From NCBI RefSeq assembly GCF_001653195.1, contig NZ_JXBB01000023.1:1-64000 (forward strand): DNA of 64,000 bases, given 5' to 3'. The first letter of the stretch is position 1. Each line of letters starts with the position of its first letter. Shown here one piece after another: positions 50,280 to 57,283 of this stretch. The notes beneath the pieces are model-generated. The model was not told the origin of the DNA, did not search any database, and saw only the letters and a program-made list of their open reading frames with translations. The translations under genes and the position numbers were made by a program. This DNA comes from Hydrogenibacillus schlegelii. GTDB lineage: Bacteria; Bacillota; Bacilli; Thermicanales; DSM-22653.

Positions 50280-51998
50280 TTACGCTTCCGCTTCGTCTTC
50301 CTCCCCGTAGCGAACCTCGACCCGCTCGGGCCCGACGAGCTCCACGGCCGCCCGGACGATCGGCGGGTCGCCGGCGGCGCCTCGGGCCCGATCCCACGCG
50401 TCGGCCATCGCCGTTCGAAACGACCGGATCTCCCCGCCGGTCGCCTCGGCCAGCGCCGCCTCGACGTGCCGCCGGTTGTCGCTCTGTTCGGTCATCTGCC
50501 GGTGAAGAGGGACGGTAAAGACGAGGAGCGCGACCTCCCCCCGGACCGCCGCCGGCCGGCCGCGCTTCAGCCACGCTTCGGCGCGAATATCCCGGCCCTT
50601 GACCGCGGCAAGCACCTTGGCCCACCGTTCTTCGAGCACCTTAAGGCGCGCCGGATCGTTCTCCCGAGCGAAGGCCGAAAGCTCCGCCGCGCTCGGCCCC
50701 GGCCGGGCCGCCGCGCCGGCGGGGGCGTCCGCCGGTGCGCCTGCGGACGGGAAAGGCGATGCGCCGGGCGCCGTGGCGACCGCCGCCGGCGTCGGTCGCC
50801 GGCTTCCCTCTGAGGTCGGGGCCGGCGCCTTCGCATCGTCCGCGCCGGCGGCCGACCGTTCCGGCCGCCGCAAGCGGTCCTCCAGCGCCCGAAGGCGCGC
50901 CTCGAGCTCGGCGATCCGCCCAAGGAGCGCCTCGGAAGCCTGTTCCCCGGCCTTCTCGGCGCCCCCTTCGGCGAGGAGGCCGATGAGCTCTGCCTCCAGC
51001 CTGAGGTGAGGATCGACGCTCAGACGAAGGGCCGCCTCCACCTCCATGAGCGCCCTCAGCCGCCGGGCGAGCGCCGCCTCGCCTTTCGCCGGACCGCCCG
51101 CTTCTTTCCGCCGCCGGTAAAACCGCTCTCGAAGCGCCCGGGCGAGGCTCCTGGCGAGCCGCTCCGGCTCCCGTCCGGCCCCGTACGCCGCTTCGAGCGC
51201 CCGATGGAGCCCGGCGGCGTCCCCTTCCTCGAGAGCGGCGAGGATCGCCTCGATCTCCTCCGCCTCCGGGAGCCCCGCCACGTTCCGAACGTCCGCGGCG
51301 GCGATGCGGTCGCCGGCATACGCCCGAACCTGATCGAGGAGCGCCAGGGCGTCCCGGAGTCCGCCGTCGGCGAACTCGACGATGAGCCGGAGGGCTTCCG
51401 GCTCCAGGGCGATCCCTTCCCGGCCGGCGATCTCCTCGACCCTGGCCCGGAGCGCCTCCGGCGCAAGGCGGCGAAAGTCGAACCGCTGCGCCCGGGAACG
51501 GATCGTCGCCGGCATCTTGTCCGGGTCGGTCGTCGCGAGGATGAAGACGACGTGCTCCGGCGGCTCTTCGAGCGTCTTTAAAAGGGCATTGGCCGCCTCG
51601 TGGGTCAGCATGTGCGCTTCGTCGATGATGTACACCTTGGTCTGAAGGGCGGCCGGCTTCAGCCACGTCGCGTCACGGATCGACCGCATTTCGTCGATGC
51701 CGCGGTTGGACGCCGCGTCGAGTTCGACGACGTCCAGCGCCTCGCCGGCGTCGATCGCGCGGCAGTGGGTGCACCGGCCGCACGGTTCTCCGTCTTCCGG
51801 CGCCAGGCAGTTGATCGCCTTGGCGAGGATCTTGGCCGCGCTCGTCTTTCCCGTCCCCCGAGGGCCGGCAAACAGATACGCGTGAGCCACCCGCCCACTT
51901 TTGACCGCCTGGCGAAGCGTCGTCGTTACGTGTTCCTGACCGACGAGCTCTTGAAATCGCTTCGGACGATAGGCCCGGTAGAGCGCCTGATAGCCGAT
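50280..51998 (-). CDS. dnaX: DNA polymerase III gamma/tau subunit (AUC start)
   Basis: Clamp-loader ATPase, 572 residues. The conserved N-terminus (I/M)GYQALYRAYRPKRFQEL leads into Walker A GPRGTGKTSAAK, a four-Cys zinc module (CLAPEDGEPCGRCTHC), Walker B VYIIDEAHML and a variable Ala/Pro-rich linker, with tau-type C-terminal domain. No ATG, GTG or TTG lies between the in-frame TGA (52028-52026) and the conserved Tyr-Gln-Ala-Leu-Tyr. ATC at 51998 has AGGAGG eight bases upstream and falls exactly where other DnaX proteins start. The first standard codon, GTG 51890, would delete 36 conserved residues and lacks a ribosome site. Confidence 0.9.
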   Translation of the reverse strand: MGYQALYRAYRPKRFQELVGQEHVTTTLRQAVKSGRVAHAYLFAGPRGTGKTSAAKILAKAINCLAPEDGEPCGRCTHCRAIDAGEALDVVELDAASNRGIDEMRSIRDATWLKPAALQTKVYIIDEAHMLTHEAANALLKTLEEPPEHVVFILATTDPDKMPATIRSRAQRFDFRRLAPEALRARVEEIAGREGIALEPEALRLIVEFADGGLRDALALLDQVRAYAGDRIAAADVRNVAGLPEAEEIEAILAALEEGDAAGLHRALEAAYGAGREPERLARSLARALRERFYRRRKEAGGPAKGEAALARRLRALMEVEAALRLSVDPHLRLEAELIGLLAEGGAEKAGEQASEALLGRIAELEARLRALEDRLRRPERSAAGADDAKAPAPTSEGSRRPTPAAVATAPGASPFPSAGAPADAPAGAAARPGPSAAELSAFARENDPARLKVLEERWAKVLAAVKGRDIRAEAWLKRGRPAAVRGEVALLVFTVPLHRQMTEQSDNRRHVEAALAEATGGEIRSFRTAMADAWDRARGAAGDPPIVRAAVELVGPERVEVRYGEEDEAEA

Positions 51999-52033
51999 CG
52001 TGATCCCCTCCTGCGCCGCAGGCGATCATCCCG

Positions 52034-52042
52034 ATTGTACCA
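52034..52042 (-). promoter_or_regulatory. Candidate extended -10 promoter of dnaX
   Basis: The minus strand reads TGGTACAAT, an extended -10, giving a leader of about 29 bases to the AUC start. The -35 is poor. Confidence 0.5.
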
Positions 52043-52072
52043 CATCGGCGCTCCCGGGGAGCCGGCCGGCGC

Positions 52073-53476
52073 CTATCGAATCGAATCCGGAGCCGGGCCG
52101 TTCGGATCTTCGGTGTCCCGCTTCCGGCCGCGCGCCTCCGCCGCACCGCTTTCCGTATCGTCGACGTAAGGCAGGACGATCTGCATCGTCGTCCCGAAGC
52201 CTTTGCTGATGACGCGGATCTGCCCGCCGAGATCTTGGATGATCCGCTGGCAGACGGCCAGTCCGAGACCGGTTCCGTCTTTTTTGGTCGTAAAAAAAGG
52301 GTCGAAAATGCGGTCGACAAGGTACGGCGGAATGCCGGGTCCGGTGTCATGCACGTTCAGATGGACCGTCCGCATCTCCGGGTCGACATCGACCGTCAGG
52401 GTGATCGTCCCCTGCCGTTCAACGGCTTCGATGGCGTTTTTGACGATGTTGAGGAGCACCTGTTTGATGAGTTCGGGATCGCCGATGATCGGCGGAAGCG
52501 GCTCCTGGACGCGATTTTCAAGGACGATATCGTGGAGCATCGCCTCCCCGGCAAGCACCGGGACGATCTCCGCCACCACCGCTGGCAGGCGAAGCTTTCG
52601 GTAACGGACCGCCTGCGGCTTGCCGAGAAGCAAAAATTGGTCGACCAGGGCGTTGATCCGGAGAATTTCCTTCAACATGAGGTGGACGTATTCCCGTTCC
52701 TTCTCCAATCCGTGCTCCGCCAGCGAAGTCTCGAGCAGCTGCAAAAAACCTCTGAGAGACGTCAGCGGGTTCCGGATCTCGTGGGCGGTCCCGGCGGCCA
52801 TCTGCCCGATCGTCGCCAGCCGGTCGGCCCGCAAGATCTTGTCGTCGATGTTCGCGTAACGCCCGATCTCTTTGAACGCGAGGAGGACGGCGCCGATGTC
52901 TCCGAGGGCGTAGCTGTCCCGGACGAGATGGAGCGGTTTTCCGTTTCTCATCCACGTAAACGGCTCTTCCCGAACTTCTCCCCCGGCGATCAGCCGCTTA
53001 GGCGCCGGCGTCTGTTCCTCCGGAAGGTGACGAAACACGTCCGCGATCGGCCGCCCGACGGCCGCCGCCGGGACGAAAAACCAGCGGCGGAACAGCGCGT
53101 TCATCCATAAGATGCGGCCTTTGCGATCGAGGACGAGAAAAGCCGCATGATATCGCTCAAACGCCTCCTCCAGCGCCCGCCGGCGCACATCTTTTTCGCC
53201 CTCGCCGGAGGCGGCCGCCGGGCGGATGGCGAGGTATGTACGGAAGCGGTCGGCCGTCTCCAGCGGGAGCCAAAACATCTGATCCTCGCGTGGCTGCGGA
53301 GCCGGCCATGAAGCCGGCGGCTCCCGGACGAAGTCGGCGGAAGAAGCGGCGGCCGCCTCGGTCCAAGCCGTATTTTTCACCAGCAGCCGGCCGGTTTCAT
53401 CGATGACCGCCGCCGGCAAGGGGAGGTGGTCGACAAACCGCTGCAGCGCCGAATTGAACACACCCCGTTCGCTCAT
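52073..53476 (-). CDS. Soluble PAS-domain sensor histidine kinase
   Basis: 467-residue kinase without membrane segments. Two PAS-like regions (about 10-90 and 100-205; the second with AFLVLDRKGRILWMN) precede the DHp domain with phospho-acceptor His232 in GTAHEIRNPLTSLRG. The HATPase domain has the N box (NIVKNAIEAVE), G1 (DTGPGIP) and G2 (GTGLGLAVC). The H box and layout resemble the KinA-KinE sporulation kinases. ATG 53476 has GGGAG seven bases upstream. No response regulator is nearby, so a phosphorelay (Spo0F) target is plausible by inference. Confidence 0.88.
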   Translation of the reverse strand: MSERGVFNSALQRFVDHLPLPAAVIDETGRLLVKNTAWTEAAAASSADFVREPPASWPAPQPREDQMFWLPLETADRFRTYLAIRPAAASGEGEKDVRRRALEEAFERYHAAFLVLDRKGRILWMNALFRRWFFVPAAAVGRPIADVFRHLPEEQTPAPKRLIAGGEVREEPFTWMRNGKPLHLVRDSYALGDIGAVLLAFKEIGRYANIDDKILRADRLATIGQMAAGTAHEIRNPLTSLRGFLQLLETSLAEHGLEKEREYVHLMLKEILRINALVDQFLLLGKPQAVRYRKLRLPAVVAEIVPVLAGEAMLHDIVLENRVQEPLPPIIGDPELIKQVLLNIVKNAIEAVERQGTITLTVDVDPEMRTVHLNVHDTGPGIPPYLVDRIFDPFFTTKKDGTGLGLAVCQRIIQDLGGQIRVISKGFGTTMQIVLPYVDDTESGAAEARGRKRDTEDPNGPAPDSIR

Positions 53477-53646
53477 TTTGGCGCTCCCTTCACCGGGTGT
53501 CTTTCTCACTTCCTTAGTAAAGATGTATTCGACCCGCTCAGACATATTCCTTCAACGGGCCCTTGCCCGGAGGCGGTTTTAAGCGAAGAGATCGAAAAAC
53601 GAAGACTATATTTAATAAATATTCAGTCATAATAGGCTCCAAAAAA

Positions 53647-53737
53647 TGGTGGAGGCGAGAGGATTCGAACCTCCGCGACGGTTGCCCGTCCTAGCTGATT
53701 TCGAGTCAGCCCCCTTCGTCCACTTGGGTACGCCTCC
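53647..53737 (-). tRNA. tRNA-Ser (CGA)
   Basis: 91 bases including encoded CCA. Acceptor GGAGGCG/CGCCTCC, anticodon loop CTCGAAA (anticodon CGA, reads UCG), a long type II variable arm and T loop TTCGAAT are all seen. TTTTTT follows the CCA directly. Confidence 0.95.
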
Positions 53738-53750
53738 ACGCGCACCGTTT

Positions 53751-53779
53751 ATCATAACACGTCATGCTCTCCGGAGCAA
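53751..53779 (-). promoter_or_regulatory. Promoter of tRNA-Ser
   Basis: The minus strand has TTGCTC (53779-53774), a 17-base spacer and TATGAT (53756-53751). The start would be about seven bases before the tRNA. Confidence 0.75.
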
Positions 53780-54112
53780 GGCCCCACTTTTTTCAACGCC
53801 GCGACGAGTGTCTGCGCCCCGGTACCGATCCAGATCGACCGGCCCCGCGATGCCCGGTACCGTCCTCCGATCGTCATGCCGCCAGAAGGTCCACGGCGGC
53901 CAACCGGCCAACCGGCCACCGCCGGCGGTTCTGAGCGGCGATAGGCGGCCATCCAGAGCGGATCGTGGTCCAAAAGCGCAGGGTCGAGAGGAATTCGCAA
54001 AGCGAAGAAGAAGGCCGTTTCCGTGCGCCGACAGGGAGACGCGCGTGCGGTGGCGTCCTGAAAGCAGCGTGCCCGTTTTTCTTCTTCGCGGGTGCCGCCT
54101 CGGCGTTTGCTC
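53780..54112 (-). other. Gap between tRNA-Ser and tadA; doubtful reading frame
   Basis: A minus-strand frame of up to 132 codons (54150 to 53752) overlaps the end of tadA. Its latter part has a fairly protein-like composition (LDPALLDHDPLWMAAYRR) but third-position GC is lower than in the neighbours and no ribosome site precedes a sensible start. In B. subtilis the SRP RNA gene occupies this place; I do not find its GGTCAGG...GGAAGG core here. I would not annotate a gene with confidence. Confidence 0.25.
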
Positions 54113-54658
54113 CTATAGGTTGTCCGCCCGTTTTTTCCGAAGTCGAGCAAAAAACGCCTTTAAGAGCGCCGCCGCTTCCGCCTCGAGGACGCCGCCGCGC
54201 ACTTCGGCCCGGTGGTTGAAACGGGGATCCCGCACGAGGTTGAGGAGCGTTCCGGCGCTTCCGGCCTTCGGGTCGGCGGCGCCGAAGACAAGCCGGTCGA
54301 TGCGGCTTTGCACGATCGCCCCGGCGCACATCGGACACGGCTCCAATGTGACGTATAAGGTCGTGCCGCCCAGCCGCCACCCACCGAGCGTCCGTGCCGC
54401 TTCCCGAATGGCGATCAGTTCGGCGTGGCCGAGGGGGTCCCGTTTCGTCTCCCGGACGTTGTGCCCGCGGCCGACGACCACGCCGTCTTTGACAACGACG
54501 GCGCCGACCGGAACTTCGCCCTTTTCCAATGCCTTTTTCGCCTCTTCCAGGGCGAGCCGCATCCAGCGTACGTCTTCGTCTTCGTCCTCGGACCCGGCGA
54601 TGTCTTCTTGTTCCTTAGGATCGACAGGAGCGATTTTCCCGGATTCTCCGCGGTCCAA
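54113..54658 (-). CDS. tadA: tRNA-specific adenosine deaminase
   Basis: Deaminates A34 to inosine in tRNA-Arg(ACG). 181 residues; the zinc site is HAELIAIREA and PCPMCAGA. TTG 54658 is chosen because GGAGGTG lies six bases upstream; it gives an acidic N-terminal extension of about 30 residues before the conserved MRLALEEAKKALEKGEVPVG. An ATG inside that motif has no ribosome site. Confidence 0.92.
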   Translation of the reverse strand: MDRGESGKIAPVDPKEQEDIAGSEDEDEDVRWMRLALEEAKKALEKGEVPVGAVVVKDGVVVGRGHNVRETKRDPLGHAELIAIREAARTLGGWRLGGTTLYVTLEPCPMCAGAIVQSRIDRLVFGAADPKAGSAGTLLNLVRDPRFNHRAEVRGGVLEAEAAALLKAFFARLRKKRADNL

Positions 54659-54763
54659 CGCGCCCACCTCCGCCCATCGGCATTCTTCACCGTGACGGCG
54701 GCCCGAGCGGAACCGTTCGGCGCCCCCCGGTCTTGCTCCGGCGCAACGGTCAGCGAAATGTGC

Positions 54764-54796
54764 GAAAAAGAAAAAGGGGCAACTGCGACTGCCCCT
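54764..54796 (-). terminator. Terminator between tRNA-Gly and tadA
   Basis: AGGGGCA (54775-54781) pairs with TGCCCCT (54790-54796); on the minus strand TTTTTCTTTTTC follows. The 140 bases between tRNA-Gly and this stem hold no recognised gene. Confidence 0.8.
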
Positions 54797-54937
54797 TCTT
54801 CGCTCCCATGGCTTTCCCGCTTTTTCCGATGCGGCCAACGGGATACACTCTATCGACCAATCGTCCGCCTTTCCCGTCGGGATTCCCACGTCCCGGACGA
54901 TCCCCGACCCGATCGGCGGTCCGTTCGGTTTCGTTCC

Positions 54938-55012
54938 TGGAGCGGACGACGGGATTCGAACCCGCGACCTCAACCTTGGCAAGGTTGCGTTCTACCCCTG
55001 AACTACGTCCGC
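54938..55012 (-). tRNA. tRNA-Gly (GCC)
   Basis: 75 bases including encoded CCA. Acceptor GCGGACG/CGTCCGC, anticodon loop TTGCCAA (GCC), T loop TTCGAAT. Confidence 0.96.
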
Positions 55013-55073
55013 ATCGTCTGTCGGGCTTCGGCCGCCCCCTCAGCGCATCCCTTCTCCGGGAAAAGACATCGGC

Positions 55074-55102
55074 ATCATAGCACGAATCGACGCGAATTGC
55101 AA
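55074..55102 (-). promoter_or_regulatory. Promoter of tRNA-Gly
   Basis: The minus strand has TTGCAA (55102-55097), a 17-base spacer and TATGAT (55079-55074) preceded by TGC, an extended -10. Confidence 0.78.
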
Positions 55103-55118
55103 GCCCCCAAGGGCCGGT

Positions 55119-55154
55119 AAAAAAGAACACCTTCGGAGAGCAATCCCCCGGAGG
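55119..55154 (-). terminator. Terminator of tRNA-Lys
   Basis: CCTCCGG/CCGAAGG stem (one mismatch) followed on the minus strand by TGTTCTTTTTT. Confidence 0.65.
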
Positions 55155-55176
55155 CCTTGATTTTCGCAATATGTAC

Positions 55177-55252
55177 TGGTGGGCCATGAGGGACTCGAAC
55201 CCCCGACACCCTGATTAAGAGTCAGGTGCTCTACCAACTGAGCTAATGGCCC
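55177..55252 (-). tRNA. tRNA-Lys (CTT)
   Basis: 76 bases including encoded CCA. Acceptor GGGCCAT, D loop AGTTGGTA, anticodon loop CTCTTAA (CTT), T loop TTCGAGT. Confidence 0.96.
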
Positions 55253-55278
55253 ACGATCGATTCGCTTGAACGTATTTC

Positions 55279-55307
55279 ATCTTATCACCGATGAGCGGAA
55301 TACGCAA
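55279..55307 (-). promoter_or_regulatory. Promoter of tRNA-Lys
   Basis: The minus strand has TTGCGT (55307-55302), a 17-base spacer and TAAGAT (55284-55279) preceded by TGA. It is divergent from the Pho-box region of the PstS-like gene. Confidence 0.75.
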
Positions 55308-55343
55308 GATGTATAAATCGCACTATCCGGAACGGCCTTTGCC

Positions 55344-55419
55344 TTTACCAAAACTTAACATAAATGTTACATTTTCTTAATCCGATCTTCAATCTCCTTT
55401 TACACTGGGCTTGTACAAT
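55344..55419 (+). promoter_or_regulatory. PhoP box (six repeats) and promoter of the PstS-like gene
   Basis: Six hexamers recur at exactly 11-base intervals: TTTACC 55344, TTAACA 55355, GTTACA 55366, TTAATC 55377, TTCAAT 55388, TTTACA 55399. They match the Bacillus PhoP half-site TT(A/C/T)A(C/A/T)A. A TACAAT -10 lies at 55414-55419 with no good -35, as expected for an activator-dependent promoter. Confidence 0.8.
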
Positions 55420-55464
55420 GGCAGCGGATAGGGCATTGAACCCTGTCAAGAGGAGGGTAGGCGA

Positions 55465-56745
55465 ATGCCGTTCAGCTCGATCATGCGCCTCTTGCTGGCC
55501 GGAGCCGTGCTTCTCGCTCCTTTCGCCGGAAGCGTGGGCGCCAAAGCCGCCGAAAAGGCGGAGACGGTCCGTACCGCCGCCGAATTGAGCGGCAAAATCA
55601 CTTTGGCGGGATCGACCGCCATGCAGCCCCTCGTCGAAGAAGCGGCGAAGCGGTTTATGGCCAAGCACCCGAAGGTTCAGATCACCGTTCAGGGGGGAGG
55701 CAGCGGTACCGGCCTGTCCCAGGTCGCTCAAGGAAGCGTCGACATCGGCAATTCCGACCTGTACGCCGAAGAAAAGCTCAAGCCCGAACAGGCGAAAGAT
55801 CTCGTCGACCACCAGGTGGCGGTCGTCGCCATGGCGGCCGTCGCGCACCCGGACGTCGGCGTCGACAACCTGACGAAAAAGCAGCTCATCGACATCTTCA
55901 CCGGCAAGATCACGAACTGGAAGGACGTCGGCGGCAAGAACCAGAAGATTGTCCTCGTCAACCGGCCGGCAAGCTCCGGCACCCGGGCGACGTTCAAGAA
56001 ATACGCCCTGGACGGCGCTGAGGAGGCCTCCGGCATCGAAGAGGATTCTTCCGGCACGGTGCGGAAGATCGTCGCCGAAACGCCCGGCGCGATCGGCTAC
56101 CTCGCCCTGTCTTACCTCGACGGAAGCGTCAAGGCCCTGAAGATCGACGGCGTCGCTCCAACTAAGGAAAACGTCGTGACGAACCGCTACAAGGTCTGGG
56201 CCTACCAGCACATGTACACCAAAGGCAAACCGACCGGCGTCGTCGCCGCGTTCCTCGATTTCATGCTGAACGATCCGGAGGTCCAAGGTCCAAGCGGCCT
56301 CGTGGTCAAATCCGGCTACATCCCGACGACCGACATGCATGTCATGCGCGACCATGCCGGAAACGTGAAAAAGATCGTCGTCTTCCAGGTGGGCAGCCAG
56401 ACGTACACGGTCGGCGGCGAGCGGTACTCGATGGAAACGGCACCGTTCGTCGATCAAAACCGCACGTTCGTGCCCATCAGCTTCGCCGCGACGGCCCTCG
56501 GCGTGCCGAAGAACAACATCGTCTGGGATCCAAAGGCAAAGACCGTGACGATCACCAAAGGAAATCAGAAGGTGGTCATCAAAATCGACGCCAGGACGAT
56601 GTCGGTCAACGGGGTCAACCGCCCGCTTGATGCGCCAGCGAAAATCGTAAACGGTCGGACGATGGTGCCCATCGCCCAGGTCGCCGAAGCGCTCGATGTC
56701 GAATACAAGTGGGTTCCGGAGACGAAATCGGTCCGGTTCTGGTGA
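55465..56745 (+). CDS. pstS: PstS-like phosphate-binding protein with C-terminal copper-amine-oxidase-N-like domain
   Basis: 426 residues. A Sec signal peptide (about 1-30) lacks a lipobox Cys, unlike typical Gram-positive PstS. The phosphate-binding PBP domain (about 40-300) has LAGSTAMQPLVE, GGGSGTGLSQV and NRPASSGTRATF, matching phosphate contacts of the family. From about 310 a CuAO_N1-like domain follows, with two copies of the R-T-hydrophobic-V-P-I pattern (RTFVPISFAATALG, RTMVPIAQVAEALD). GGAGGG precedes the ATG. No pstCAB genes follow; a terminator does. The extra domain may replace lipid anchoring by wall attachment (inference). Confidence 0.88.
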   Translation: MPFSSIMRLLLAGAVLLAPFAGSVGAKAAEKAETVRTAAELSGKITLAGSTAMQPLVEEAAKRFMAKHPKVQITVQGGGSGTGLSQVAQGSVDIGNSDLYAEEKLKPEQAKDLVDHQVAVVAMAAVAHPDVGVDNLTKKQLIDIFTGKITNWKDVGGKNQKIVLVNRPASSGTRATFKKYALDGAEEASGIEEDSSGTVRKIVAETPGAIGYLALSYLDGSVKALKIDGVAPTKENVVTNRYKVWAYQHMYTKGKPTGVVAAFLDFMLNDPEVQGPSGLVVKSGYIPTTDMHVMRDHAGNVKKIVVFQVGSQTYTVGGERYSMETAPFVDQNRTFVPISFAATALGVPKNNIVWDPKAKTVTITKGNQKVVIKIDARTMSVNGVNRPLDAPAKIVNGRTMVPIAQVAEALDVEYKWVPETKSVRFW

Positions 56746-56775
56746 GCGATCCGAAAAAAAGCAGCGATCCAAAAA

Positions 56776-56803
56776 GCGGGCTCTCGGAAGCCCGCCTTTT
56801 TTC
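56776..56803 (+). terminator. Terminator of the PstS-like gene
   Basis: GCGGGCT (56776-56782) pairs with AGCCCGC (56789-56795), followed by CTTTTTT. Confidence 0.9.
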
Positions 56804-56811
56804 GTTTTGAC

Positions 56812-56847
56812 GGCGGTCCCGAGCGGACCCGAATCTCCGATCCATAA
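56812..56847 (-). pseudogene. Remnant of a tRNA-Arg 3' end
   Basis: These 36 bases match the 3' half of the intact tRNA-Arg at about 57081-57116 with only five or so differences, covering the acceptor 3' strand and T arm. The T stem no longer pairs. It lies about 270 bp downstream of the intact gene in the same orientation. It is either a decayed tandem tRNA or the scar of an element integrated in the tRNA. Confidence 0.5.
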
Positions 56848-57019
56848 CCGGGAAACCCGCCGAGCCCGGGTTTGAGCGAAAGATCGACGGAAGCGGCGAA
56901 CGCCGGGATGAGCGCGGAGGCGGGCGCCGCCCAAGACCAAGCGGTCCGCATCGGCGAAACGAGCCAAAATGCGAGGCGCTGCGATGAGTTTATGACGTCA
57001 AAATGGCGGCAAACGACCA

Positions 57020-57050
57020 GAAAAAAGACCATCCCCCATCGGGGCATGGC
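57020..57050 (-). terminator. Terminator of tRNA-Arg
   Basis: GCCATGCCCC and GGGGATGG form a stem with a small bulge around GATG; TCTTTTTT follows on the minus strand. Confidence 0.75.
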
Positions 57051-57079
57051 CTGCAAAGCCAGTAAATACGCGGTATGTA

Positions 57080-57156
57080 TGGCGGTCCCGAGAGGACTCG
57101 AACCTCCGACCCACAGCTTAGGAGGCTGCGGCTCTATCCACCTGAGCTACGGGACC
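57080..57156 (-). tRNA. tRNA-Arg (CCT)
   Basis: 77 bases including encoded CCA. Acceptor GGTCCCG/CGGGACC, anticodon loop CTCCTAA (CCT, reads AGG), T loop TTCGAGT. Confidence 0.94.
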
Positions 57157-57229
57157 GCGTGAACATCTCCGGCGGATCGTCGGAATCGGAGCGGCGGCCG
57201 CCGGTTTTTCCGTTGTGGAGGGCCTTTTG

Positions 57230-57259
57230 ATTATAACACAAACCAAAGCGGCTTGCCAA
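57230..57259 (-). promoter_or_regulatory. Promoter of tRNA-Arg
   Basis: The minus strand has TTGGCA (57259-57254), an 18-base spacer and TATAAT (57235-57230). Confidence 0.75.
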
Positions 57260-57283
57260 AAGGAAAGCGCCGGATTGGGCGCT

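Noticed and set aside
53821-53935. Short repeats (GGTACC twice; CCAACCGG units) as a CRISPR-like or att array
   Set aside because: Units are too short and irregular, with no spacer structure and no cas genes in the window.
53780-54112. SRP RNA (scr) gene expected between tadA and dnaX
   Set aside because: The conserved GGTCAGG...CCGGAAGGAAGCAGC core was not found on either strand. A partial resemblance at 54049-54073 on the plus strand lacks key bases.
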